The notes below the pieces were generated by a model. That model did not search any database. It had not been told where the DNA came from and worked only from the letters and a program-made list of their open reading frames with translations. Below are positions 41,590 to 50,758 of a stretch of DNA of 64,000 nucleotides, one piece after another; positions within the stretch are counted from its first letter, which is position 1; each line of letters opens with the position of its first letter. Source of the DNA: a bacterium (GTDB lineage: Bacteria > Sysuimicrobiota > Sysuimicrobiia > Sysuimicrobiales > Segetimicrobiaceae). The stretch spans positions 124,001 through 188,000 of the forward strand of contig DATGHU010000006.1 in the NCBI GenBank assembly GCA_035307765.1. Direction: 5' to 3'. The translations under genes were made by a program, and so were the position numbers.

Positions 41590-42699
41590 TCATGTCATTT
41601 CCGGCAGCTCGTCCGCGGCCATGATGTCGGTCCATACCTCGGGGCCACGCTCCGTGAGCAGCAGCATATCTTCCAAATGGATCGCGCCGAGTCCCGGGAC
41701 CCGGTCCATCACCTCGACGCACAGGACCATGCCGGGCAGCAGCGGAGCAGTGACCCCGGGTGTCAGCACCGGATCCTCCACGACACCGTAGCCGGTGCTG
41801 TGCCCGACGTAGCGGTAGGCGAAGGAGAGCCCGTGCGACTTCACGAGTTCCCGGAACCGCTCGTACACCTTTTCGGCGATCATGCCCGGGCGCAGGGATG
41901 CGATCACCTCTTTTTGGACCGTGCGCACCTTTCGATAGAGCTGCCGCTGCTCGGGTGTCGCTTCGCCGATCACCACCGTCCGCGCCATGTCGGTGTACAC
42001 GCCGGAAAAGAACCCGACCATGTCCACCCTTAACAAATCACCCGGCCCGATCATGCGGTCGGTAGGGTGCGCATGCACTTCCAGCGTGCGCTCCGGTCCT
42101 GATGCAAGCGAGAGAAACGGGATGAGCCCCTCGCCAAGGGTCAACAGGGCATCCTGCATGCGCCCGTACACGCTCCGCTCGGTGACGTTTCCCCCTGCCG
42201 CGAGCGAAAACGCAATCTGAATGGCTCGTTCGGCCGCCCGGCTGTACCGGCGGTGCTGTCGGCTTTCAGCGGGAAGCCGAACCTGCCGGCTCGACTGGAA
42301 GAGGTCTCCGGCATCCTCAACGCCCGCTTCGGGCAGCAGCGACGTGAGTTGTTGGGCATCGGCCGCGGGCAGAAAATCCAGCTCCACGAGCAGTGTGCCC
42401 TGATGGATGTCCCGGCGTTTCAGCAGACCGGCCAGAGCCTCCACAGGCCCGGTCACGTAGGTGACGACCTCGGGAATGCCGCCTTTGGATCTCGCCGTCT
42501 CTTCCAGGACGGCCTGGACGAGCAGCACAGGGTTTCCGGTGGCCGGGATGACGACGAAGGCGAACCGCCGCCGGATCATCACCTGGCTGGCGAAGTGCAC
42601 TCCGGCCAAGTGCCGAACACTCTCCGGCGATGCCGCCACGGCGGCCAGCGCCTGCCTTCGCCGCACTTCTCCCTGGACCTGCTGCCACGTGCTCACCAT
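41590..42699 (-). CDS. M24-family metallopeptidase (Xaa-Pro peptidase/creatinase-like), copy 3
   Basis: Third M24 gene, about 369 residues. N-terminal creatinase-like domain (ESVRHLAGVHFASQVMIRRR). Catalytic ligands: Asp in LLRVDMVGFFSGVYTDMART, His in YRYVGHSTGYGV, Glu in LCVEVMDRV and Glu in AIHLEDMLLLTERG. The ATG at 42699 is 6 bases after GGAGGG; the ATG at 42705 abuts that site. It is more divergent from copies 1 and 2 than they are from each other, judging by the motif spacing. Confidence 0.88.
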   Translation of the reverse strand: MVSTWQQVQGEVRRRQALAAVAASPESVRHLAGVHFASQVMIRRRFAFVVIPATGNPVLLVQAVLEETARSKGGIPEVVTYVTGPVEALAGLLKRRDIHQGTLLVELDFLPAADAQQLTSLLPEAGVEDAGDLFQSSRQVRLPAESRQHRRYSRAAERAIQIAFSLAAGGNVTERSVYGRMQDALLTLGEGLIPFLSLASGPERTLEVHAHPTDRMIGPGDLLRVDMVGFFSGVYTDMARTVVIGEATPEQRQLYRKVRTVQKEVIASLRPGMIAEKVYERFRELVKSHGLSFAYRYVGHSTGYGVVEDPVLTPGVTAPLLPGMVLCVEVMDRVPGLGAIHLEDMLLLTERGPEVWTDIMAADELPEMT

Positions 42700-43036
42700 C
42701 GCCATCCCTCCCTGTATTGGTTCTCGATCAACCCTCGATTCCCGACGCGCGCGTCTGCCGATTCATGCGCTCAAACAGCTCTCGGACCAACAACGGCCGG
42801 CGCCTGGGCGCGGGCCTGCCGGATTCTCCGGGATTTCATGGACTCCGGGCTCTCGTGACAGGTACGTTTGGCAAACGGTCAATCGCGAGGTCGTGCCTGC
42901 ACGTCTTCCATTTCCATGGCTCAGGGTGCGTTGCCCGCGGTGCGCTGATGCCGTGCCTCAGTTCCGGGGACGACGTGCCTCCTTTCGAGGTGGTCTATCA
43001 TTTCGCCCAGATCTGTGCGCAGCCCTCGTCTCAGCG
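42700..43036. other. Intergenic region, no confident gene
   Basis: About 340 bases between two minus-strand genes. On the minus strand a short stretch reads LRTDLGEMIDHLERRHVV, which resembles the start of UbiD-type decarboxylases, but no gene of adequate length follows. I see no clear promoter or repeat. Confidence 0.35.
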
Positions 43037-44149
43037 TCAAGCCCGTGGGGTTGCATCCGCGTGTCCCTGGAACCGCGGCATGACTTCCTTTGCCAAAAGC
43101 TCCATCGACCGCCGCCAAAGCATCGGTTGATCCCAATCGTGCCCGGTGATCAGCAGTGTGCCGAAGTGGCCGATGTCATCGCGGAGCGCAACCAATTGAT
43201 CGAGCACGCGGTCGGGGGTCCCCGCCATGACTTGAGCGTGTTTGATCACATCGACTGTCGCTTCTTCGTCCGGCATATCGGGAGTCGGCTTGATCATGAA
43301 CAGCGCCTTGCGTACGGTACTGAGAGTGTACTTGAAGAAGCTGTAGTAGTATGACAGTGCGTTGGTTGAGTCGGCAAGATAGTCCTCAGCCTGCGCGTTC
43401 GTCTCGGTGACGAGGACGCACCGAGCCACCCGCCAGACACTCGGATCGGGGCGCCGTCCCGCCTGCTCGCAGCCCTCTGCGTATCGCTCCCAATGGCCTC
43501 GAAGATACCGCTGATTGAAAAAGTTGCCGGAGATCGGGATCCACCCGCGCTCCCCGGCGATTTTGGCGCTGGGGGAGTTGGGCGTCACGAGCGACAGCGC
43601 GATCGGCGGGTGTGGAACTTGGTACGGCCGCGGGCCCCATCCAACTTTGTATTCCGGCCAGATGTTGTCCTTGAGCGAGAGATGCCAGAACCGCCCGGGG
43701 ATTTCATAGGGGGGATCCTGGGTCCACAACTTCTGCACCATGTCGATCGATTCGAGCAACATCTGGGAGCGCGCTTCGGCCTGAGGGAGGTCAAACACTT
43801 CCATGTCGCTCCCCAAGCCCCCCGAACCGATGCCCATGATGAAACGCCCGCGGCAAAGGTGATCGAACATGGCGGTCTGTGCGGCGGCGACGAGGGGATG
43901 TGTCTGCGGAAGATTGATGACACCCGTGCCGAAGCAAATTTTCTGCGTGCGGTCGATCAAGGTCGACAGGAACATCAGAGGCGAGCTGATCCGCTCGCTC
44001 CACGAGGTGAAATGCTCGCCGACGAAGACCTCCGCGAAATCAAGTGTGTCGGCCCAGATTATGGCCTCGCGATCTTCCTCAAGAATGGTGCCATAATCTC
44101 GACTCGGGTGATGGAATGGCATCGTGAACATACCGAGCTTGACGCTCAC
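43037..44149 (-). CDS. LLM-class (luciferase-like) flavin-dependent oxidoreductase, copy 2
   Basis: A 370-residue TIM-barrel oxidoreductase. Patterns: VKLGMFTMPFHHPSRDYGTI, DFAEVFVGEHFTSWSERISS, ICFGTGVINLPQTHPLVAA, CRGRFIMGIGSGGLGSDMEV and GERGWIPISGNFF. It is of the longer, alkanal-monooxygenase-like group with a C-terminal SMELLAKEVMPRF. GTG at 44149 is used: GAGGAGG is 6 bases upstream. It is divergent from the cupin-LLM-VOC genes. Substrate unknown. Confidence 0.9.
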   Translation of the reverse strand: MSVKLGMFTMPFHHPSRDYGTILEEDREAIIWADTLDFAEVFVGEHFTSWSERISSPLMFLSTLIDRTQKICFGTGVINLPQTHPLVAAAQTAMFDHLCRGRFIMGIGSGGLGSDMEVFDLPQAEARSQMLLESIDMVQKLWTQDPPYEIPGRFWHLSLKDNIWPEYKVGWGPRPYQVPHPPIALSLVTPNSPSAKIAGERGWIPISGNFFNQRYLRGHWERYAEGCEQAGRRPDPSVWRVARCVLVTETNAQAEDYLADSTNALSYYYSFFKYTLSTVRKALFMIKPTPDMPDEEATVDVIKHAQVMAGTPDRVLDQLVALRDDIGHFGTLLITGHDWDQPMLWRRSMELLAKEVMPRFQGHADATPRA

Positions 44150-44456
44150 GGTGACCTCCTCGGGTGCTCATCACGGAAGTCTCGCCGACCGCGGGCCTGC
44201 GCTCTCAGTATAGCCAGAACGCATCCGCCCTGCCTGTCCGGGGGCGGATGTGCTTTCGCGAGAACCTGCCGATCTCAACGTGTTCCGCCGGGACGGAGGA
44301 CACCTGCCGGGGAAGAGCGGGGCATCCGGGTCGCGCCCGTAGGGTTCGGTGTTCGACGTCTCGCAGTTCGAGCAGGATACCGCGTGCGGGCGCCGGTATT
44401 CACACCGAGGACTATCGCATGCCCGGCCAGGAAGATACCCAGAACGGAGGGCGATG
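44150..44456. other. Divergent intergenic region containing a 9-bp inverted repeat
   Basis: About 300 bases between the divergent LLM and cupin genes. CATCCGCCC (44222-44230) and GGGCGGATG (44242-44250) form an 11-base-loop hairpin or operator dyad. AGTATAGCC around 44207 may be part of a -10 region for the minus-strand gene. No gene is supported. Confidence 0.4.
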
Positions 44457-44816
44457 ATGCCGAAAGCCGAACAGGAATTTGTGAGGCCTGATCACATACC
44501 CTGGCTCCCGGTGACCGAATCGGCCACCGCGGGGGCGGGGGGACCCGGGATTACCCAGAAGATTCTCAGCGAGGACCGAGACACCGGAGAGGTGACTCGG
44601 CTGCTCAAGTTTGAACCCGGCGTCGAGACGAAGGGAACTCTCGCGCACGACTTCTGGGAAGAGGTGTGGATTCTGGAGGGGGAGCTCATCGACCTCGGCA
44701 AGGCCCAAACCTTTGCGGCCGGCATGTATGCGTGCAGACCCCCGGCGATGCGCCACGGCCCGTACCGCACGCCCCGGGGGTGCGTCACGTTGGAATTCCG
44801 ATACTTCAAAAAATAG
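44457..44816 (+). CDS. Small cupin protein (ChrR/dioxygenase-like)
   Basis: A 119-residue single-domain cupin. Core: RLLKFEPGVETKGTLAHDFW, EEVWILEGELIDL, FAAGMYACRPPAMRHGPYRT and GCVTLEFRYF. The motif H-(x)n-E-E-V supplies possible metal ligands, and the fold resembles ChrR-type and acetylacetone-dioxygenase-like cupins. GGAGGG lies 5 bases before the ATG at 44457. It precedes the third LLM gene, an echo of the cupin-LLM pair at 32250-33819. Confidence 0.8.
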   Translation: MPKAEQEFVRPDHIPWLPVTESATAGAGGPGITQKILSEDRDTGEVTRLLKFEPGVETKGTLAHDFWEEVWILEGELIDLGKAQTFAAGMYACRPPAMRHGPYRTPRGCVTLEFRYFKK

Positions 44817-44871
44817 GCACCGTCGACACCCACGGACGCTCGAGGCGCATGATTGAAGGAGGGAAACGGAG

Positions 44872-45861
44872 ATGCCCGGGCTCAGATTCGGTATGTGGCT
44901 TCCGACGTACGCGTGGGCGGATGCACGTCCTGAGCACGTTCGGCGCCTGACGCAGAGCATCGCGAAGTGCGAGGAGCACGGTCTGGACATCTGGGTCATT
45001 GATCACCTCCTCGCCGCCCCGGGACTCTATGGGGTTGCCTGGCTCGAACCCCTGAACGCCCTGGCTTTCGCCGCAGCGCTGACGCGGAACGTGCGACTGG
45101 CGACAGGCATTCTGGTGCTCCCGATCCGTCATCCCGTCGTCCTCGCCAAGGAGATCTCCACCCTCTGCCACCTGTCCGGGGGGCGGTTTGTCTTCGGCAT
45201 CGGCCCTGGCTGGCACGCCCAAGAATTCGAAGTCACCGGGTCTCGGATCGAGGAGCGGGGCCGCCGCACGGACGAGATCCTGGAGGCCGTGACCCTGCTC
45301 CTGAGCCAGCCCCAAGCCAGTTTCCAGGGACGGTACTACCGGTTTCAGGACGTGACTATTGATCCCCGGCCGGCGGCGCTTCCCGAGATCTGGGTTTCGG
45401 GAGGTTCCCGAGTCCCCGACCCGCACGAGCACGACGTGCCGTTCATTTCCAAGACGGTTCTCGCGCGAATCGTGAAATACGGCAACTGGTTCTCCCGCTG
45501 CTCCGGAACTCAGGAGTGGGTGAAGCGCGATTGGACGCAGATCCAAGCCCACGCCCGAGCGTCGGGAAAAGACCCGGCGGGGATCACGTTCGGGCACTGC
45601 AACTTTATTCACCTGGTGGAGACGAACGATCACGCCCGCGCGCTTGCGGAGTCGCGGGGGGCGTTTCTCCGGGTCATGGGGACACACCGGTCCTACGAGC
45701 ATTTGCAGGAGTGCTACATGATCGGGAGCCTCGACCACATCAATGGCCGGATCGCCGATCTCGCGGCCGCCGGCCTCAAGTACCTCGTGCTCGGTCCGGT
45801 GACGGATGATCCCCGGCAGATCGACCTCCTGGCAAAACATGTGATGCCTCAATTTGCCTAA
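44872..45861 (+). CDS. LLM-class (luciferase-like) flavin-dependent oxidoreductase, copy 3
   Basis: A 329-residue member of the F420/FMN-dependent family. Patterns: LRFGMWLPTYAWADARPEHV, VRLATGILVLPIRHPVVLAK, LSGGRFVFGIGPGWHAQEFE and EILEAVTLLLSQPQASFQG. The N-terminal GMWLP and central GIGPGW are typical of F420-binding members, but F420 dependence is not proven. It has an upstream GGAGGG site and lies with the cupin and VOC genes on one strand. Confidence 0.88.
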   Translation: MPGLRFGMWLPTYAWADARPEHVRRLTQSIAKCEEHGLDIWVIDHLLAAPGLYGVAWLEPLNALAFAAALTRNVRLATGILVLPIRHPVVLAKEISTLCHLSGGRFVFGIGPGWHAQEFEVTGSRIEERGRRTDEILEAVTLLLSQPQASFQGRYYRFQDVTIDPRPAALPEIWVSGGSRVPDPHEHDVPFISKTVLARIVKYGNWFSRCSGTQEWVKRDWTQIQAHARASGKDPAGITFGHCNFIHLVETNDHARALAESRGAFLRVMGTHRSYEHLQECYMIGSLDHINGRIADLAAAGLKYLVLGPVTDDPRQIDLLAKHVMPQFA

Positions 45862-46008
45862 CGTGCTCACGGCGCCGGCCGCGCGTGCCCGAGGGTGAGT
45901 CGGACGCCACGGCCACACGCTCCAGAACGCAGGCCTCGAATTTGCCACCGAGCATCCGCAGATCCCGGAAGGGCAGGGCGATCGAGAGGCTCCACAGAAG
46001 ATAGCCCC

Positions 46009-46473
46009 ATGATGCCAAACGACAATCGCGCGGAATTTCGAAAGATCGATCACATCGGCGTCGTGGTGGAGAGCCTCGCCGAAGCGCACCACTGGCTCGG
46101 GGAAATCTTCGGGCTTCCCGTCCTCCGGAGGATAGAGAATCCCGTCGGGAAGATTCGGGGCGTCTTCTACGCATGCGGTGACATTGCCATCGAAGTGCTT
46201 GAGATCGGGGATCCAGAGCTCCGGCGCCAGCGGCTGGGGACCGGCACCCGGGCGCGCATCGAGCACATCGCCGTCGAGGTGGACAAGCTTCACGCGGCGC
46301 TGGCCGCTCTCAGCCCCTTGGGCGTGCGGACGACCTTGCCGGAGCCTCGGCGTAGCGCCGACACCCTGAGCATGTGGACCATCGCAGAGACCACGGGCGG
46401 CATTTCATATCAACTGATGGAAAAGGGACGGGCCCCCGACACGGGCGGGTCATCTTCCGGATCCTCCCCGTGA
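46009..46473 (+). CDS. VOC-family protein, methylmalonyl-CoA epimerase/glyoxalase-like
   Basis: A 154-residue vicinal-oxygen-chelate protein. It opens FRKIDHIGVVVESLAEAHHW, gives IAIEVLEIGDPELRRQR, and later RIEHIAVEVDKLHAALAAL. The first His in KIDHIG and the His in RIEHIAVEV, plus acidic residues in IEVLE, are the expected metal ligands. Methylmalonyl-CoA epimerase is a close relative, but dioxygenases and thiol transferases share the fold. Alternative ATG at 46012. It is convergent with RidA, only 15 bases away. Confidence 0.8.
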   Translation: MMPNDNRAEFRKIDHIGVVVESLAEAHHWLGEIFGLPVLRRIENPVGKIRGVFYACGDIAIEVLEIGDPELRRQRLGTGTRARIEHIAVEVDKLHAALAALSPLGVRTTLPEPRRSADTLSMWTIAETTGGISYQLMEKGRAPDTGGSSSGSSP

Positions 46474-46488
46474 CCGATCCGTCCCGCC

Positions 46489-46872
46489 TCAGGCGGGTAC
46501 GTACGCAACCATCTCGATCTCGATGTGCAGTTCGGGCCTGGCCAGCGCGGCCACCGCGACGGTGGTGCGGGCGGGAAGGTCTCCTGTAAAGTACGAGCGG
46601 TACACGGCGTTCATCGCCGCGAAGTCGTTGATGTCCGTCAGGTAGACGGTCGCCTTGAGCACCTTGTCGAGCCCCGAGCCACCGGCGGCGAGAACCGCTT
46701 TGAGGTTCTCGAACGTGTTGCGGGTCTGCCCGTCGATGTCCGCGGGGACCTTCCCGTTCACATCGGCCCCCACTTGGCCCGCCGTGAAGAGCAGGTTGCC
46801 CAGTCGAATCCCGGGAGAGAATGGGGGATTGGGACCCGGCCGCCCGGGGGGAAAGATCGCCTTCCGCTCCAT
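46489..46872 (-). CDS. RidA-family enamine/imine deaminase
   Basis: A 127-residue RidA/YjgF/UK114 protein that hydrolyses reactive enamine or imine intermediates to 2-oxoacids and ammonia. Typical segments: FTAGQVGADVNGKVPADIDG, TFENLKAVLAAGGSGLDKVL, KATVYLTDINDFAAMNAVY and the catalytic Arg region LPARTTVAVAALARPELHIE with a terminal IEMVAYVPA. GGAGGTGATCC precedes the ATG at 46872 ideally. RidA near PLP and DAO enzymes fits detoxification of their imine products. Confidence 0.92.
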   Translation of the reverse strand: MERKAIFPPGRPGPNPPFSPGIRLGNLLFTAGQVGADVNGKVPADIDGQTRNTFENLKAVLAAGGSGLDKVLKATVYLTDINDFAAMNAVYRSYFTGDLPARTTVAVAALARPELHIEIEMVAYVPA

Positions 46873-47057
46873 GGATCACCTCCGGTCGAGATCGTGCCGA
46901 TCGCCGGGCGGCCGTCGGCCTCCGCTGCCGCGTGATGTTGGCCGCCGCCCGTGTCCACTTTCGGCGCGATGGGGTTTCCTTCCCTCCGCGCGGAACGCTC
47001 GATGACGGGGCGCGCCGTCACCTTCGCGCGCCCACCGGCGTGGATCGCCGGTGGGGC

Positions 47058-49829
47058 TCATCCATGCTGATCCGTCCGGGGCCCCCCCGGCGGGAGCACG
47101 GATGATCCCTCCACCCAACGTCTTGCCAGCACCGACGGCGGCTCAACGGGCGCGACGCGTATCCGGGCGTCGACCACGACGGCGCCGAGCGGGTGGACGA
47201 TGATGGGATTGCAGTCGAGTTCGGCGATCTGAGGAAGGTCCTCGACCATCACGCCGACCCGCAGCAGCGCGTCCTCCAGCGCGGCGATCTTGGCCTTGGG
47301 CTGGCCGCGAAAGCCGGTCAGCAGCGGGTATGTCCTCAGGTCGCGGATCATCTCCGACGCATCCGGCGCCGATAAGGGGGTGAGCCGAATGGAGACATCG
47401 CGGAGCAGTTCCACGAGGATGCCGCCGGCGCCGCAGGCGACGATGGGGCCAAACTGGGGGTCGTGCACGACCCCCACGATCATCTCGACGCCCTTGGGCG
47501 CCATCGCCTGGACCAGGAATCCCGCCGGCGGGGTCCCGCTGGCCGCGAGGCGGTCCGCCATTTCCTTGGCCGCCGCCCGGGCCGCCTCCGCCCCGCGCAG
47601 ATGCAACTGGACCGCTCCGGCATCGGTCTTGTGCAGGATGTTGGGGTGGATCGCCTTCAGGGCGACCTCCCCCCCCAGGTCCTCCGCCGCCCGACCCACC
47701 TCGTCCGGCGTCAGCACCGCCCGTTGGGCGGCCGCGGGTAGTCCGTAGCAGGAGAGGAGGGCGTGTGTCTCCTCGGGGGTCAGCCATCGATCGTCCCGGC
47801 CGAGCGCCCGGGTCACGATGGCGAACGCTTCGGTCCGCTTCAACCCTTCGAAGCGGGGTGGAGGTTCCGGCGGCCGCGTTCTCCACTCGCCGTGTCGGGC
47901 CACACGGGCGAGGGCGATCGCCGCGGATTCGGGAAACGCGTAGGATGGGATCCGGACGTCTGCCGCCCTCAGGGCCTCGGGCACCCCTCGCGTCGACATG
48001 AAGACCGTGAGGATGGGCTTGCCGCCGCCCACAGCCCGGGCCCCCTCGACGATCGCGCGGGCGACGTCCTCGGATCGCGTCACGAGAGGCGGGACGAAGA
48101 TGACGATGAGCGCGTCGACATTCGGGTCCTCTGCCGCGATCTGGATCGCCTGACGGTACTGTTCCGCGGTCGCGGAGGCGATCATGTCGACCGGATTGCC
48201 AACCGCGGCCTGCGTGGCGAGCGCCGCGCGCAGGCGGGCCTGGGTCCCGTCGGTGAGGAGGGGGATCTCCATCCCCTCCGCTTCGCACGCATCCGCGCAG
48301 AGGATCCCCGGGCCGCCGCCGTTGGTGATGATGCCGACCCGGCGTCCTTTCGGCGGCGGCTGGTGGGCGAGGAGCGAGGCCACGTCGAACAATTCCTCAA
48401 GGGTATCCGTGCGGATCACGCCGGCCTGACGAAACAGCGCGTCCACCGTGACGTCGGAGGCGGCCAGCAGGGCCCCGGTGTGGGAGGAGGTCGCCCGGCT
48501 GCCGGCCGGCGAGCGGCCGCTCTTGACGACGACGATCGGTTTGGCCCTCCCGACCCGGCGGGCGATTCGCGAGAACTTCCTCGGATTCCCGAACGATTCC
48601 AGGTAGAGCAGGATGAGATCGGTCTGCGGGTCCGTCTCCCAATAGTTGATCAGATCGTTTCCGGAGATATCGGCTTTATTGCCGACCGAGACGAAGGTCG
48701 AGACCCCGAGCCCCAGAGAGTTCGCGTAGTCGATGATCGCGAGCCCCAAGGCACCGCTCTGGGATGAGAATCCCACCCGCCCGGCCGGCGGGGTGTGGGG
48801 AGCGAAGGTGGCGTTTAGGCGCACGGCGGGATCCGTGTTCGTGATGCCCATGCAATTCGGGCCGATCAGGCGCATCCCGGACGCCCGGCAGATGCGGAGG
48901 AGCTCTTCCTGTCGCGCCCGCCCCTCCGCGCCGAGTTCGGCGAAGCCGGCGGAGATCACCACCAGCGCCCGCACCCCTTTGCGGGCGCACTGTTCCGCGA
49001 TCTCGACCACGTCCGCGGCGGGGACGGCGACGATGGCGAGGTCGACCGGTCCGGGAACGGCCTCAATCGTCGGGTAGGCCAGGACGCTCTGGACGACGGC
49101 GGCCGCGGGGTTGACCGGGTAGACTGGCCCGGCAAACTCGTAGCTCAGGAGGTTGTGGAACACCTCCCCCCCGATCGTGCCTCGTCGACGCGATGCGCCC
49201 ACCACCGCGACGCCTCGAGGCCGGAAGAACGCGGCGAGTGCTCCCGTGGCCGCGATCTGCTCCCGCCGGTCGAAGCGCGCCAACGCCTCTTCCGTCAGTG
49301 AAGTGGGAAAGGCGACGGTGTATTCCCCCGATTCGAATTTCACGACGACGGGAAAGCCCGATTCGCGAAACACTCCCAGCATCGCCGTATTGCCCTGCAT
49401 GACGAACGCGGTGAACTGATGGATGCCCAGCGACGCGGCGATCTCCGCGAGGTGCCCCAGCAGGATGGTGCCGAGTCCGCGTCCTTGGTAGTCGTTGGCG
49501 ACGGCGAATGCGACCTCGGCGTCGGCGTCGCCCATCGCGGCGAACAGGGCATGGCCGACGATGCGGTTCCCCGGGCCCGTCGTGGCGACGAGCGCGAACC
49601 GGTGCCGGTAGTCGATCCGGGTCTCGCGGTGGGCCATGTCGATCAGCGCGGGATCTTTGGTCGGGGAGAAGAACCGGAACACCCGCGAAGCCTCGGAGAG
49701 CGATCGGAGAAAGGCCAAGAGCCGCTCCTCGTCTTCAGGCCGGATCGGCCGGACGTGGACGGTGGATCCGTCGCGCAGGACGACGTCGGTGGCTCGATGT
49801 CCGGGATACGAGGCGGGCTCGTCACCCAT
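47058..49829 (-). CDS. GNAT acetyltransferase fused to ADP-forming acyl-CoA ligase
   Basis: A 923-residue multidomain protein. Residues ~12-180 are a GNAT domain with the acetyl-CoA loop NDYQGRGLGT. Residues ~200-330 form a CoA-binding Rossmann domain (GVAVVGASRRRGTIGGEVFH). Residues ~350-650 are the ligase domain, with the phosphohistidine candidate His450 in SRATSSHTGALLAASD. The C-terminal ~690-915 is an ATP-grasp domain (GGEVALKAIHPNILHKTDAG). This is the layout of NDP-forming acyl-CoA synthetases with an N-terminal GNAT. Unlike E. coli PatZ (as I recall it), the active-site His is retained, so acyl-CoA/ATP turnover as well as protein acylation is possible. It acts in the cytoplasm. Confidence 0.9.
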   Translation of the reverse strand: MGDEPASYPGHRATDVVLRDGSTVHVRPIRPEDEERLLAFLRSLSEASRVFRFFSPTKDPALIDMAHRETRIDYRHRFALVATTGPGNRIVGHALFAAMGDADAEVAFAVANDYQGRGLGTILLGHLAEIAASLGIHQFTAFVMQGNTAMLGVFRESGFPVVVKFESGEYTVAFPTSLTEEALARFDRREQIAATGALAAFFRPRGVAVVGASRRRGTIGGEVFHNLLSYEFAGPVYPVNPAAAVVQSVLAYPTIEAVPGPVDLAIVAVPAADVVEIAEQCARKGVRALVVISAGFAELGAEGRARQEELLRICRASGMRLIGPNCMGITNTDPAVRLNATFAPHTPPAGRVGFSSQSGALGLAIIDYANSLGLGVSTFVSVGNKADISGNDLINYWETDPQTDLILLYLESFGNPRKFSRIARRVGRAKPIVVVKSGRSPAGSRATSSHTGALLAASDVTVDALFRQAGVIRTDTLEELFDVASLLAHQPPPKGRRVGIITNGGGPGILCADACEAEGMEIPLLTDGTQARLRAALATQAAVGNPVDMIASATAEQYRQAIQIAAEDPNVDALIVIFVPPLVTRSEDVARAIVEGARAVGGGKPILTVFMSTRGVPEALRAADVRIPSYAFPESAAIALARVARHGEWRTRPPEPPPRFEGLKRTEAFAIVTRALGRDDRWLTPEETHALLSCYGLPAAAQRAVLTPDEVGRAAEDLGGEVALKAIHPNILHKTDAGAVQLHLRGAEAARAAAKEMADRLAASGTPPAGFLVQAMAPKGVEMIVGVVHDPQFGPIVACGAGGILVELLRDVSIRLTPLSAPDASEMIRDLRTYPLLTGFRGQPKAKIAALEDALLRVGVMVEDLPQIAELDCNPIIVHPLGAVVVDARIRVAPVEPPSVLARRWVEGSSVLPPGGPRTDQHG

Positions 49830-50077
49830 GAGACGGTTGTCCCTTCGCGGATCGACGTGCGGACTGGAGGTCCGGGCCGGAGTTCCCGCCCTTGTCCTAT
49901 TCGCCTTCGCACCCCCGAAGCCCTGATCCCCGTGCCGGCGCCAGGGGGAGCGGCCGTTCGGGGTGAAGCCCCGTGCCGTCCTCCTGCTCGATGGGCCTCC
50001 GAGACCGTTGCGGGGATGCGGGCCACGAGCGCGCAGAGGCGGAGGCGCGGGCGAGAACGGGGGGGACGCCGGACGCT

Positions 50078-50758
50078 CTACGGGTCGATCAGGCCCTTCC
50101 GGATGGCGTACCTGACCAGCATGGTGCGGTCATGGAGGTTCAGCTTCTCCATGATGTGCGCCCGGTGGGTCTGGACGGTTTTCACGCTGATGAAGAGGCT
50201 CTGGGCGATCTCCTGGTTCGTGGCGCTCTCTGCGACCTTGGTGAGGATCTCCTTTTCCCGATCGGTGAGACCGTCGTAGGTCTCCCGCCCTTCGCCTGTT
50301 TCCAGCCGCTTCAGATAGTCCGCCACGACCGCCGTGGCCACGGCCGGATAGAGAAAGGTCTCCCCGCGGCTGGCGGCCCGAATGGCCTGAACGAGGTCGG
50401 TGGCCGCCGCCCGTTTCAGGACGTAGCCGGAAGCGCCGGCCTGCAGCAGCTGGAAGACGTAGGAGTCGTCCCCGTACATCGTCAGCGCGATGGTGTGGAC
50501 GTTAGGGAGCGCGGCCTTGATCTGCTTGGTCGCCTCGATCCCGTTGAGCGTCGGCATGCTGATGTCGAGGACCGCCACGTCGGGTTTCAGCGTCTTCGCC
50601 AGCGCCACGGCTTGTTGGCCGTCCTCTGCTTCTCCCACGACCTCAAGATCGGGCTCGGCCGTCAGAATTCGCTTCACACCCTCACGGACGATTTCGTGGT
50701 CGTCGGCGAGCAGCACGCGGATCTTGTCCGTCTTCCTCACGGCCTCAGCGGTCATCAT
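50078..50758 (-). CDS. NarL/LuxR-family response regulator, orphan
   Basis: Two-domain response regulator of about 226 residues. The receiver domain has the acidic pair LADDHEI, the phosphorylation aspartate in VAVLDISMP (Asp65 from the 50758 start), and the conserved Thr/Lys region (TIALTMYGDDS, GYVLKRA). The C-terminal LuxR-type helix-turn-helix lies at ~158-220 (LTDREKEILTKVAES, TNQEIAQSLFISVKTVQTHR). AAGGG is 4-7 bases before the ATGs at 50758 and 50755; a TTG at 50785 is less likely. No histidine kinase gene is adjacent. It is divergent from the universal stress protein, which could be a target. Confidence 0.9.
   Translation of the reverse strand: MMTAEAVRKTDKIRVLLADDHEIVREGVKRILTAEPDLEVVGEAEDGQQAVALAKTLKPDVAVLDISMPTLNGIEATKQIKAALPNVHTIALTMYGDDSYVFQLLQAGASGYVLKRAAATDLVQAIRAASRGETFLYPAVATAVVADYLKRLETGEGRETYDGLTDREKEILTKVAESATNQEIAQSLFISVKTVQTHRAHIMEKLNLHDRTMLVRYAIRKGLIDP

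Noticed and set aside
42921-43136. UbiD-like N-terminal text on the minus strand
   Set aside because: Only about 20 residues resemble UbiD and they overlap the LLM gene's end; too short to claim a gene or pseudogene.
45862-46008. Protein-like minus-strand segment between the LLM and VOC genes
   Set aside because: A short hydrophobic segment reads plausibly, but there is no start, ribosome site or family match, and it runs into antisense of the VOC gene.
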